Positions 9,757-21,029 of a stretch of 64,000 nt of DNA are shown one piece after another (position 1 is the stretch's first letter; every line of letters starts with the position of its first letter). Location of the stretch: contig NC_089036.1 of the NCBI RefSeq assembly GCF_034140825.1, positions 16,143,501 to 16,207,500 of the forward strand, given 5' to 3'. The position numbers and the translations under genes were made by a program. Below the pieces are notes generated by a model, which saw only the letters and a list, made by a program, of their open reading frames with translations, searched no databases and was not told the origin of the DNA. This stretch comes from Oryza sativa Japonica Group. Its lineage: Eukaryota; Streptophyta; Magnoliopsida; Poales; Poaceae.

Positions 9757-11635
9757 TTTAATACACTGAATGTATAATTAATGATAAAACTAAGTAAGTA
9801 ATCAATAACTATATATTTTCCTTTAGTTAATCTATATGCTCAGATTCATATAGTGTTCCCAGAGAAAAGAAAAAAGAAAGAGATTTTTAAAATATTTTTA
9901 TGCCCAGTTATCCTTAATAAATCAACGGTGTGTGTTTTATTGGAGGTGGAGGTACTTGAGGTACCTCTCAAGCACATTAAAAGATCTCACAACATGTACT
10001 TACCCCAATACATTCATCCGTGTGTGAATCGTGGTTGCTGAGGATCGAGAAAACATTAAAACACCCCTACACATAAGCACGGCGAACCACTGATACATCT
10101 GCCGCACGGCCGCTCCTACATCATATGTAAACCTACATATAAGTCCAAGTCCAAACTAAGCAGGGGCGGATCCAATAATAGATTGGAGAGGTTGATCTCC
10201 TTCTTCCTCCTCTCCCTATTTTCCCTCTCCTCTCTTCTTTTCTCAATGATCATCTAGTGGGGTAAGGGAGCTCAACCCCCCTAACCATCTGCCCATGAAA
10301 CTAAGGGAGACAACGTACATTGATTGATATGTTGTTGGAGAGCCTCGCGCTGCTTCTGTCGGAGATATAGATTTTTTTTTAAGTAATAGGAGTTTATAAA
10401 ACCCGGCTTCTACACCAACGTGGTGCATACAACTACAGAAATTCCAAGTGTAATAGCTTAGTCATTACACATAAGTTTACAACCAAAATGAGCACAAATG
10501 CTCAAATACCCTACATAAAACTAAAAGAGCACAAATACTCCAACACCTATCAAAGTGAAAAGAGCACATTTTCTTCTCTCAAAATGAGCACAATTGCTCA
10601 AATACCTTATTTTCTTCTCTCATTAAGTCATATCACCTTAATTCTTTTTAGTCCTTAGATGATTAATCTATGGTCCAAATTACCTCCCTCCTTTTTTTCT
10701 CTCATAAAGCTACATCGCTTTACTCTTACATTTGGATCATCATTCTACATACTATTTAAATTATCATAAACCATATCAACTTATGTGAGCTCATGTTGTC
10801 TAGCTATTTTACACATTATTTTTACTTATTGATATCGTATTGAACTCCTGCAGCAACGCGCGGAGTTTCACCCAGTATTTCTAAACTTCCTACCGCACCG
10901 TGCGAGGTATCCACTAGTTAAATATGTCGACAAAAAGTAAAGGAAGCCCGCGGTGCAAACATATTCCATGACGTCTTTTTTTTTCAATTTCTTTTACTAT
11001 TATGTAGAAGACATTCGACACGGAAAACTAACCGTACAACCTAACATTCTCAAGATTCTTACTTAGGGTGAATTAGCACTATAAATTATAATTATGTCGA
11101 TATATTGTCGTAGTATTGTTTTTCTGATATTTTTCCATGTGCTAAATTAATGGTCAACCATCAAGAAAAATAACTTCTGATGTGAAGTCGTATTTTCTTG
11201 TGGGTTCACCCAGACAGGACATAGGATATATCATGTATCCTAATTCTAGTAGTGATGCCACTACATGCACACACACCTATTAGTTAGCAATATTGCTAAC
11301 TAGAGTAAGGATCATTAGTGGACCTATTCGGCTGCCCTTATTTGCACTGTGTTGCAGCTTATACGGACAGTACTTTATATGTGCAGCTGTAGCGCAGCCG
11401 AACAGGCCCAGTAAGTCCTTGGCTAAAAAGGTCCCGGCGATCCACTATTGAAATTTGAATTAATTTGGTTAGCCAAATAATAATTTCTTTGGCCAAACAA
11501 TTTACCTGAATTTTAGAAATTTCGATCCAAGGTATTACGACCCAACCATGGTTACAAGTACCTGTGATGGTTGTAACGGGACATTCCCTCGCACGTACGT
11601 ACAAGGATAATTAGCTGGATTTTCCATTTTCCATG
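9757..11635. other. Intergenic DNA with Helitron-like 3' ends
   Basis: No gene recognised. A hAT-like terminal phrase (CAGGGGCGGATCCA) occurs near 10163 without a visible partner end. Two Helitron-like 3' ends lie close together: GCAGCAACGCGCGGAG...CCAGT near 10853-10875, and a CGCACCGTGCG hairpin followed by CTAG|T ending at 10917. Around 10440-10640 the phrase AAATGAGCACAA/CAAATAC recurs several times. The rest is AT-rich. Confidence 0.4.
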
Positions 11636-11639
11636 TGAC

Positions 11640-12235
11640 CAAGAAGGTCAATTTTAAAAAATAAAAAGAAAATATTTTTTATCGATATGACATAGATATA
11701 CTCTTTTCAAAATAATTAGTAACATTATACTGTCATCGTATCTGGGGGACGCAAAAACGCTGGATATGACGGTGGGATGCGCGAGTTCATACCAACCATT
11801 TGCAAACTAAAGATAAAAATGAGGATAACCTGTTATCGGATAATTGGAAAAAAAATATGAGCATGTTGAAAACCGAACACACATGACTCACCGCTGCACT
11901 ATCCAGTGTATCTCCACCCATGCGTAAACTTGCATGAGTTTGTGTTGATGACGTCCTGAGTTCGCGCTATCAACTCGCACGAGTGACGTCATTAGTTTGT
12001 GCGGTGAAATGGCAAACTCGCACAAGTTCACATGGTGAACTCGCGAACTTGCACGACTCCATGCCGATGACTTAACGAGTTCACGCGTTGGCAGTGTGAA
12101 CTCGCACACATCATCACTGTGTCACCAGTTCTATATCTCGCGGATGTGACAACGGTATAATGTTGCTAATAGTTTAAAATGAGTATATTTATGTCATACC
12201 TTCTAAAAAATATATTTTAAAAGAAAAATCGAATT
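11640..12235. mobile_element. Long foldback element, unclassified
   Basis: The left block (about 11640-11750: ATATTTTTTATCG, GACATAGATATACTC, AACATTATACTGTCA) is an imperfect inverted copy of the right block (about 12135-12235, read inward: GACATAAATATACTC, AACATTATACCGTTG). Between them are several GAGTTCGC/GAGTTTGTG phrases and a perfect GTGACGTCAT palindrome near 11983. There is no transposase. It resembles a foldback MITE of MULE or hAT type, but I could not define the outermost bases or a target duplication. Confidence 0.6.
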
Positions 12236-12750
12236 TTGTGCCGAAATCCCGATAGTTTTTCTCCTCCCACAACCGACCAAGGTACAATTGATTCCGTGTC
12301 GCATATCTGTCTTAATTTCGTGGAAGGCCATAGCGGAGAGATCAAAATCCCGGCCGGCCTGATTGGGTTATCTTATCCTCAGTCCTGAACACACCACTTG
12401 ATCTCCACAAAGTCGACACGCAAGGTGCATGTAAGGTTACCAACTGCCAAAACACACCAATTGTCTGATAGTAGTAGGAAAGTAGAGCCCGGACGGGAGA
12501 GGAGATCGATGAGACCTAGCTTGACACACACACACGAGAGAGAAAACGAAGAAAAGAAAGCCAACGAAAAGGCAAACGACGACCAAAATATTGACCCTTT
12601 TCCTCCCTGCAACCACCACCACCACGTCCCAAACTCGCACGTTTCTCCCTTTCTCCTCCTGTATACGTACGTACGTGCCGCTTTCGCCACGCGCCATGCA
12701 TGCACCACTGCCACCACTATCAACCACACACCGTTCTCCTCCTCGCGCCG

Positions 12751-12760
12751 CCTATATAAG
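12751..12760 (+). promoter_or_regulatory. TATA box of the ITPK gene
   Basis: CCTATATAAG lies about 130 bp upstream of the start codon at 12890, in the usual position for a plant core promoter with a transcript start near 12785-12790. The region upstream is C-rich with CACGTACGTACG-like repeats. Confidence 0.7.
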
Positions 12761-12889
12761 GCCTCGCACGCATCCATCCACCAGGTGCACATCACAGCCG
12801 TTACAGCTGGTCACTACCAACAAGTACAACACACAAGTCATCACATATATATACCTCGCATCGCATCGATTCCATCGATTCGCGCGGCC

Positions 12890-13957
12890 ATGGCGCCCGA
12901 GCTGTCCTCCCCGTCGTCGTCACCTCGCTACACCGTTGGCTACGCGCTGCTGCCGGAGAAGGTGAGCAGCGTCGTGCGGCCGTCGCTGGTGGCGCTGGCC
13001 GCCGACCGCGGGGTGCGCCTCGTCGCCGTCGACGTGTCGCGGCCGCTCGCCGAGCAGGGCCCGTTCGACCTCCTCGTGCACAAGATGTACGACCGCGGGT
13101 GGCGCGCCCAGCTGGAGGAGCTCGCCGCGCGCCACCCCGGGGTGACCGTCGTCGTCGACTCCCCCGGCGCCATCGACCGCCTCCTCGACCGCGCCACCAT
13201 GCTCGACGTCGTCTCCGGCCTCCGCACCCCCGTCTCCGTCCCGCCCCAGGTCGTCGTCAGCGACGCCGCCGCCGACGCGGACGAGCTCCTCGCCCGCGCC
13301 GCGCTCCGCTTCCCGCTCATCGCCAAGCCGCTCGCCGTCGACGGCAGCGCCGAGTCGCACGACATGCGCCTCGTCTACCGCCGCGACGGCGTCCTCCCCC
13401 TCCTCCGCGCGCCGCTCGTCCTCCAGGAGTTCGTCAACCACGGCGGGGTGCTCTTCAAGGTCTACGTCGTCGGCGACCGCGCCACCTGCGTGCGCCGGAG
13501 CAGCCTCCCCGACGTGCCGGCCCGCCGCCTCCTCGACCTGGACGCCGAGCCCTCCGTCCCCTTCGCCAACATCTCCAACCAGCCGCTCCCCCCACCTGAT
13601 GACGACGGCGGCGCCGCCGACGACGACACGCCGGCCGCCGGCTTCGTGGACGAGGTGGCGCGCGGGCTCCGGCGAGGGCTGGGCCTGCACCTGTTCAACT
13701 TCGACATGATCCGGGAGAGGAGCGAGGAGCACGGCGACAGGTACTTCATCATCGACATCAACTACTTCCCGGGCTACGCCAAGATGCCGGGCTACGAGGC
13801 GGCCCTCACGGATTTCTTCCTTGAGATGCTCCGTGGCACAAGACCTGTTCCTGAGCAGCTGGGCCCGGGCTCGGGCCTGGACATGGAGGCCCGCAAGCTC
13901 GAGCCTGGGCTGGGTATCGGTCTAAGAGAATTGGAGTCTGGCCGAGCTCAGGCCTAG
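12890..13957 (+). CDS. ITPK: Inositol 1,3,4-trisphosphate 5/6-kinase (ITPK)
   Basis: Intronless 355-residue protein of the ITPK family, which phosphorylates inositol polyphosphates in the cytosol on the route to phytate and inositol pyrophosphates. An in-frame extension upstream to 12398 exists, but the ATG at 12890 in GCGGCCATGG is the first good start after the TATA box and matches family length. Visible motifs: GYALLPEKV at the N-terminus, [10 protein letters not shown], an ATP-grasp core with FPLIAKP and SHDMRLVY, then [18 protein letters not shown], and the metal-binding end FNFDMIRE and [17 protein letters not shown]. The C-terminal ~35 residues (after the GTRPVPEQ region) are low-complexity and outside the fold. 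GC content is very high, as usual for intronless grass genes. The long antisense frame over this gene is a composition artefact. Confidence 0.93.
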
Positions 13958-15178
13958 CTAGCACTCCGAGGCTCGGTGTTGGCCCGTCAGCTCGGCCCGG
14001 CCCGACCCAGCGTTTGAACATGTGTGCATTTTATACTTTGTAAACAATAATCAATGAAGCCAAGCAAATGCTACAAGTGCAAGCTAAACCTCAAAGGACG
14101 GTGTGTGTTTAGAAGATTATTAGTACATGTTCAGTCTAATCTAGTGATCCAAGTAATCAAGGTTAGTGGCAACATCCAGCCCTTTACCTTAAATGGTGAG
14201 AAATTTAACAGATTGTATTCGTTAAATGTTCATGTGAAGATCCGAGTCATCAACGCGTGCATCAAACTTTTAACTTAAATATTCTCTGTAAAAAAGAACT
14301 TTGAAGGGATACAACTGAGAAGTAACCTATCATCCTCTTTTGCTTTTTTTTTAATTGAACTTATCATTCTTTTTGCATGCTTTTATGCACTAGCACAGCT
14401 CGATTCTCTAGTGCAAAGTGCGTCTATATCAATGTGCCAGTCGATATACATGTGCGAAATTTCATATCCAGCTAGTAGTTTTTTAACATCAACTTGTTGT
14501 TACTCGACTTTGCTATGTGCTGTCAGGTGAGCTTTAACTAACACCACTCAAAGTATCATTAATCTGTGATACTCATTTGCTCGTGAGTATTGTAATTGTT
14601 TCCCCGTTGCAAACCTGTGAGTTTATATAATTTTGTGATGAATGCAAACCTTTTTTTTTTATGCAACGGTTTTCATATTTCTGTCCCTTGGGTAGTGGAG
14701 TGGCTACTGTAAACATCCAGCATACTTGGCTTTCATGGTTCTTCAAATCTTGCTGCAATAATGGAATCACATTGAACACGCAACAGAACAGAGCAGCGCT
14801 ATTTCAGACATTGGATAAACTGAAGTCCAGAATTCATTCATATCTGGAGAGAACAGTATTATCTCAGAGAAAAGAAAAACACCATCTCTTAAGCTAAGAA
14901 ATCATTTCGGAACAGAATTTTGCAAATATTACTAGTAACATAGAGTACTTAATTTTGTCTGACCAAACGAAATTAAGGGTGTAGAGTAGCCCTCATCTGC
15001 TGCTGAAACGATCATAACTTCTGGCTCTGGATTCGGTTCATATCGAGATTATGTGAGCTTTATACCAGTCAATTACTTAATTAGCAATAATTTAAGTACA
15101 ATTAGTTTGAGATATCCAGAACACGAGTGAAATCAAATCTAGTGCCCATATTAAGATGTTCCCCGTTGCTAAGAGTGT
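13958..15178. other. ITPK 3' flank and AT-rich intergenic DNA
   Basis: An AATAATCAATGAAG stretch near 14045-14057 could serve as the ITPK polyadenylation region. I see no gene or defined transposon in the remainder. Confidence 0.5.
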
Positions 15179-15188
15179 TGGAAGCAAA

Positions 15189-16751
15189 CTTTTTTTTTTA
15201 ACGCGTAGAAGGATTGCACGTCAATATATTAGAAGAAAAGAGTTATAGTTACATAACGCAATCAGCTAGACCGGCTTATGCCAAGCGAAGGGAGAAAAGG
15301 CAAAATAAAAAGCTGAAGCTTAGAAAACTACGGTGGCTAAACACAAACTCCAAGCAGCGAGAAGGGGCCGAGCCATGCTACACTCCCAACAGATCCCAAA
15401 AGCGGCAACAACGCCAGCTAAAGACCACAGATGGCATTCCGAGTGGATGGACTCCAGAACCACTGAGACTGTAGAGAAAGCAGAGTCGAAAACCCTATAA
15501 TTCCATTCCTTCCACAGCTGCCAAGAAACCAGGAGCACCAGAGAGTCAAAGCCGGCGCGGAGATGCTCACGTAAGCAGGCCCTGGAGGACAGCCACCGGT
15601 CCTAGAACCAGCTGCACACGGAGCTAGACCTGCCGAGCAAACACGCAGTCGAGGAGGATGTGGTTTGTCGTCTCAAGATCCTGAGCACAAAAGGGGTAGG
15701 CCGAGTGACTACGATGCCATGCTTCTGGAGGAGATCAGCCGTCCAGCGGCATTGCTGGAATGTAAACCAAAGGAAGAACCTACATTTAGCAAGACCCTTT
15801 GCGTACCAAAAATGATTAGCACAGGCAAAGTAATGCTGGCCATAGAAGAAAGCCTAGTACACCCAACGCGCTTACCGCTGGTCAGACATCCAACGCCAAA
15901 CGAGACAATCCTCGACACCCGGCGAGTGCTGTACGTGAAGCACCGCATCCCAAATAAGGAGAAACTAGGAGATGACCAGGACAGTGAGGTCACCGTGGAT
16001 GTCAGAGACCCACAAGTTGTTCACCAGGCCAGAAGCAACCGTGCTCAAACCTCGGAGATGCTAGGGAACGGCGAAGAAGAGATCTGGAACCAAGGATGCC
16101 ATCGAGCGGTCGTCGATCCATTGGTTAGATCAGAAGAGCATAAACTCACCATTTCCCAGCATGATGAAAGTAGATGCCGCGAACATGTCAGAGACGGATT
16201 GCTCAACTGGGGCCTTCAGGCCATCCTAGTAGGAAGTGGCGAAGCTATATTATGTTGGGGGGTGCACATGGACCCCCCCTCCCCCCAAATTCCTAATTTC
16301 TCACTAAAAAACACTAGAATGTACAGTGTTGTAGTGAAATTTTCTAGATTCTCAATGGTAGTGCACCCCCCTTGTTTTGATGCTAGCTTCGTCCCTGCCA
16401 GTAGGGGTGCCCTGAGCACTGAAGCCAGAGCCAGCGAACACGCATGGCAAATCCTGCCAACCTGAGGTCAGGAATCCCCAACCCATCGTAGGTTTCGGGA
16501 CGACAGACGTTCGTCCAGGACACCCGACACTGCCCCCCCCTCCCCCCAATGAGCCGAGTCCATACCCATCCACAAGAAGACGTCATGTTTCTTGTCAACG
16601 GCCTTAATAACCCAGACTGGAAGGCTAATCGTCATAGATACATGGACCGGGATGGAAGAGAGAACCGACTGGACTAACATAGAATAGCCAGCTAGAGTGG
16701 TAAGTCGTCCCTTCCAAGGCAGGAGTCGGTAAGAGACTTTATCCACAAGGG
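15189..16751 (-). mobile_element. 5'-truncated LINE (non-LTR retrotransposon)
   Basis: Read on the minus strand, the C-terminal part of LINE ORF2 is visible. It starts in the reverse transcriptase tail (LVDKVSYRLLPWKGRL, then SVLSSIPVHVSMTISLP and IDKK-like AVDKKHDVFLW), followed by the zf-RVT region (GIPDLRLAGFAMRVRWLWLQ) and WQLWKEWNYRVF. The 3' end carries an A-tract (T run 15190-15199 on +). The element is flanked by the direct repeat TGGAAGCAAA (15179-15188, 16752-16761), the target duplication of target-primed reverse transcription. The endonuclease and most of the RT are missing. Several frame breaks exist and a MITE is inserted at 16234-16397, so it is dead. Confidence 0.88.
16234..16397. 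mobile_element. hAT-type MITE nested in the LINE
   Basis: A 164-bp insertion interrupts LINE homology. The ends are AAGTGGCGAAGCTATA and, read inward from the right, CAGGGACGAAGCTAGC, close to the CAGGGGCGGAGC hAT terminal consensus. The flanks CTAGTAGG (16226-16233) and CCAGTAGG (16398-16405) give an 8-bp target duplication with one mismatch, as expected for hAT. It has no coding capacity and is younger than the LINE. Confidence 0.75.
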
Positions 16752-16761
16752 TGGAAGCAAA

Positions 16762-17264
16762 TTTTTGCTTTGTTGCAGCAATAGTGTGCACATTTCCATT
16801 CCTTGTCTTAAAAAAAATGTTTTAATAGTTTGTCATAATAAAATTGAATCGGAGTAGCATGTGGCACGATGATGGAATCGTGGATGTATGAACAAAATAT
16901 TACAAATAAGGGTACGATTGTAATATGAGATGTTAGGGAGATTATAAAGTTGTCGCTGGTCTCGAACTGTGATTGGGCCATGTCATCCGAAAACATACGA
17001 CCGTCCGATACAACCATGGGGTAAACAAGGAGCGTTAGATCAGATCAGGAAATCTTTCAAAAAAAATGCTCTTCCAGATACTTCTCTCAACTTCCGGTCC
17101 TCCCGCCTATGCACATTTTTATTTTTCCCCTCCCTCCCGTGCGTTGTGGTGCCGCATTTACCGCCTCCCCTCCTCTCCTCCTCGCCGCAACCGTCGCGGC
17201 GACGCCTCCTCCCATTCCCGTCGCTCCTTCTCACCATCCCTTCTCCGCTTCCACCTCTGCCTCC
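16762..17264. other. Host DNA, possible 5' leader of a disrupted gene
   Basis: From about 17100 the + strand becomes pyrimidine-rich and GC-rich (CCTCCCCTCCTCTCCTCC), resembling a rice 5' UTR. This character resumes after the MITE/LTR insertion at 19154, where an ATG follows at 19247. I see no coding exon here. Confidence 0.35.
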
Positions 17265-17273
17265 CCCTAGCCA

Positions 17274-19144
17274 CCGAATTTTTTTTATCTAAACACATGC
17301 AAACCACTAATTACAAATGTGAGCACACAACAATTACATTTAATTATTTAGGCAAGATGCTCATATACAGCGATATGTTTCCCTCTAATCAGTAGCCCAA
17401 CAAACTGGCCGTTGAACTAATCATGTTAGCCTAACAACCCACCTCTAAAATTGGTTAGTTGCATCATTACGGGGAGTTTTCTCCATTGTTCAAATCTAAT
17501 TCATCCGGTAGTATGAAAATCATAGGGTTTAATTAGGGTATTATACTACTAAATTTTCAATACTAGCGATTCATATTAGTGGATCAATTGTTTGCTCCAT
17601 GCTAGCAAGTTTGATTAGTCGATCACAATGTGCTCAGAATAGAAGAATTTTAGTTGCACTATGGCCACGCTAACACTGTCACTGTCAAAGGTTATATTAG
17701 ATGGTTTATACATACACACACCATCATCGTGTCGAGGCTACCGTCATGGCACTGAGCCAAAGCTAACAGGATAAGAAATGAGGAGCCCATATCATGGACA
17801 GTACAGCACTAGGTCAACTGGATTTACGGTGGTGACGTGGGCAGGTTGTTTAGACCTAGAATTCCAACTTTTACGTGCTCACATTTGTAATTAGTGTAAG
17901 ATCAACGTGTGTTTTGATTCTTATTATGTGATGAACAATTGGCATATGTGATTATTGGTTTTGATATTTGGAGATTATCGTCGAAGTGGTTTTGGACAGG
18001 TGATGAACAAGGTTTGTTGTTTTGTCGGGACCGGTCAGACTGGGCGGAGGTTGCCGGTCAGACCGGCGCTATGTGTGCGGTCAGACCGGCCCGGCCCGCG
18101 GTCTGACCGGCCGACGCTGTGTCGGTTTCGGTTTCGGGTTGTTTCTTTGGATATCCGTGCTTGTTTCATGGTTATGGCTTCTAGATGGATACTATACGTA
18201 TGTAATACCGTTGTTTGCTAACAATGAGTCAAGTTGGGGATAGCTTGGTCTCGGAATATGGTTTCTTTATTTGCTTCATGTGTAGGTGACTCAATGCCTC
18301 GGGAGAGTATTTGCGGTGATGGACTGGGAGTCGGTTTGGTGGTAAGACGATGTCCGTGGTGGTCAGATATCATGCGGGATACTAAGGCTAGAGTTGATGC
18401 ACGTGGTTGATGGAGATTCCATATGGCATACGATGGAGGTATTGTGTGTATATGGGATGCGGAGTCAAATTTGGAAGGAGTCCAAATTTGGTACGATTGG
18501 TTATGTTAAGTTTGTGTCTTGTACTAGAGGGTTTTCTAAGGTGTTTAGAACTCTTAGTATGAGTTTGGTTCGTGGCTTTAGGCTGCCTACCTCATGTATA
18601 AATAGAGGGGGAGCGTGAGGCTTACCGGTATCGCTTTTGTATCGCTTTGGAGAGCGATTGAGTTGCTAGTTTAGCTAGGGTTTTGAGTTTAGTCGAGATT
18701 TTTGTAAGGAGTGCTATTGTTGCACTTTGTAAACACAAAGAGAAGCAATAAAGTTGTCATCAACTTTGAGAGTTCTTCGATTTGTGTTTCACCAGGTTTC
18801 AACGGTCTAACCGATGACTCACCGGCGGTCAGACCGGCGGCAAGGCGGCGGTCAGACCGGCGGCGTAAGGGCGGTCCGACCGACGGCGGCGACAGGCGCG
18901 ACGAGCGACTTCGGCGGTTCGACCGATCGATCTACATCGGTCAGACCGACGTTCTTCAGGCGGTCAGACCGGTGCATCTACTTCGGTCAGACCGCGATCC
19001 ATCGATTTGAGGGTAACTTTTATTTCCGCTAAAAGTTTTGGTTTTGAGGTATATCAACCATTCACCCCCTCTCTGGTTGGCTTAGTTCTTATGATTCGAT
19101 CCTACAATTAGTGGTTTGCATGTGTTCAGATAAAAAAAATTCGG
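17274..19144. mobile_element. MULE-type MITE, split by an LTR insertion
   Basis: Inverted ends of about 50 bp (outer bases CCGAATTTTTTTTATCT, continuing through ACACATGCAAACCAC and TTACAAATGTGAGCAC) lie at 17274-17325. On the right they lie at 17872-17894 plus 19107-19144. The flanks are identical 9-bp direct repeats CCCTAGCCA (17265-17273 and 19145-19153), the MULE target duplication length. Removing the solo LTR and its 5-bp duplication leaves about 650 bp of non-coding interior. The element therefore predates the LTR insertion in its right arm. Confidence 0.82.
17895..19106 (+). mobile_element. Solo LTR of an LTR retrotransposon
   Basis: A 1212-bp sequence starts TGTAAGATC and ends GATCCTACA (short inverted ends, TG...CA). 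It is flanked by identical 5-bp direct repeats ATTAG (17890-17894, 19107-19111). No internal region or second LTR is present, so it is a solo LTR left by recombination. It holds many GGTCAGACCG-type palindromic units (18030-18115, 18800-19000) and a TATA-like and polyadenylation-type stretch near 18597-18750. The exact target duplication suggests a fairly recent insertion. Superfamily is uncertain. Confidence 0.85.
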
Positions 19145-19246
19145 CCCTAGCCACGCCCCCTCTTCTTTCCCCTCATCCCCAACAGCACCGCCTCTTCCCA
19201 TTGATCTGGGCTCGCTCCATCAATAGCAGGGATCTAATTCGGTAGC

Positions 19247-19352
19247 ATGGCTCGATCCAGTTCTTCTTGTCCCCCTGTGGTGAAGATTGCCAGGGGAAAG
19301 ATTAAAGGTCCCAAAAACTGCACGATTGGGGAAGTCAACATTGACTACAATG
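19247..19352 (+). other. Possible first coding exon of an unidentified gene
   Basis: After a pyrimidine-rich leader (19154-19246) an ATG opens a 35-codon frame (MARSSSSCPPVVKIARGK..., ending near VNIDYNG) that meets a good splice donor, ATG|GTGAGTAT, at 19353. I do not recognise the peptide and cannot find convincing following exons before the Helitron begins at 20329. If it is real, the leader was split by the MITE plus LTR and the downstream part may be lost. Confidence 0.3.
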
Positions 19353-20328
19353 GTGAGTATAACTTCTCGCTCCTGACAGTGTTCATTGTATGATGTGCAG
19401 ATACCAGGTCTTCAGCTAACTCTGAGAAGTTGAGCACATGCATGTCCTAGCTGCTAAAGTGGAATCAGTACACGCCTATTTATTATTTTTTTAATGATGT
19501 AATTATGTCTAAAAAACTTGAAGATCTAAATCTGAAATAGTAAGTTTGGACTAAAAAAGATCAACAAGTTCTAAAACGGGGTGTTTAAAGCCACTTATGT
19601 ATTTGCAATTTTTTTAGTATGCAGATTTCATTTAAGGTCACTGTAAAAAGAACATGTCCTACAAACATAGAAAGATTTTAAGCAATAAATATTATAGTTG
19701 TACAACAGAAAAATGTGTTGATGGCTCAAATTCATTAATGATAAACAATTACCCCTCCGTCAATACGAATGTGAAAAATGTTAGAATGACTTACATTGTA
19801 AAATTGTGAAACGGAGGAAGTACATGCACAATTGAATTTCATATATCATGTTATACTCATTTCAAAATGCATATGACAACAAATGGGTTTCAAACTAGCA
19901 GCAAAATGGTTTATAAGTGGATTGAGATAGTATTTCATTACTTTTGCACACAAACATATAAAATTCAAAAATTAAGTTTCCAAATAAATTCCATGAGTAT
20001 TTGATTAATTCGATAGTTGCCAAAAAAAATTAGTTGTGACAAGTTAGCTGCTAAAAAGTTATAGCTGTGACAAGTTGTGATAAGAAAAATCTAGAATTAT
20101 ATGCAAGTTGGCTGCTTCAGAAGTCATTGTATTACATGATGTAGATAAGTCAGAAATTTACACATTCTTTTTTCTTGGTATTGGTGTTGAACCATACCAA
20201 TATTGTCGAATTTGGCTCCTTGAGTACATTCATCTGCACTGGAATTCCTTATCAACCATTAGTCACTAAGTGTTCTTCCTTGTCATACTATTGCCTCAAG
20301 TAAACAATCTACGGAAATTTGTGTTTAA
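19353..20328. other. AT-rich intergenic DNA with a deleted Stowaway MITE
   Basis: A 69-bp Stowaway remnant lies at 19752-19820 (CCCCTCCGT... to ...CGGAGGAAG, TA on both sides), lacking most of its middle. Otherwise nothing recognised; this could be intron or intergenic sequence downstream of the possible exon at 19247. Confidence 0.5.
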
Positions 20329-21029
20329 CTAGTCGGGTGCCCGTGCGTTGCTACGGATCTTGAATAAGTAATATGATATGGTGTAACTTGAAAATATATA
20401 AACGTGTCTGCATTACTGTAAGTAAGCTAGAAGGCAATATTATATTTGAATAGAAAAAAGTTACTCCGACGTCTCCCAGGATGTCGATCAACAATTACAA
20501 GATATAAATTCCAAAAGAACAAATATGCCATGGATGTAGACTCATAGGTCCTCTTTGGGACCAATTATAGCAACGGACAGCTTATGATTACTCTAATATC
20601 TGATTATCCCCAAACAACAAAATTATTCATAAATATCTGGCCAACCAAACAAGTCATCACTTTTTTTTTTTTTGGGGGGGGGGGGGTCTAGTCATTATGC
20701 ACTCATGCCGTATATTCAAATATAGCAGGTACATATTTGGACAACTGCATATAATCCATAATCAAGATAATCAAAAGCTTTCATAAAGGTGGCCATATGC
20801 ATAGCATTATCAATAGTTATGACATGCCGGATTTGTGCAGCCATGCCATCACCTCCACTTGATCCTCACCACGTTGCCAGACCTGCACGCGCCAACAACA
20901 GAAGTAAGAATGTCTTCATCGAGAATGTCATCACCTGCTGCTTCAGTTGCTTGAATGTTGCTTCTGAATCTGAAAATTAGCAGCAAATTCAAAAGCTTTC
21001 AGTTTTAGAAAGTGGCACCATGGCACTCA

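Noticed and set aside
10163-10190. hAT element end (CAGGGGCGGATCCA)
   Set aside because: Only one end is recognisable and no partner or 8-bp duplication was found, so no element is called.
6800-10917. Second complete Helitron
   Set aside because: Ends are only approximate, the 5' flanking base is T rather than A, and there is no captured gene to support it; mentioned only as a possibility.
12920-13732. 270-codon open frame on - over the ITPK gene
   Set aside because: Antisense shadow of a very GC-rich exon; composition (Val/Glu/Gly/Asp/Arg-rich) and lack of any domain show it is not a gene.
15665-16465. 266-codon + frame across the LINE
   Set aside because: Antisense of the LINE ORF2 remnant; no recognisable protein.
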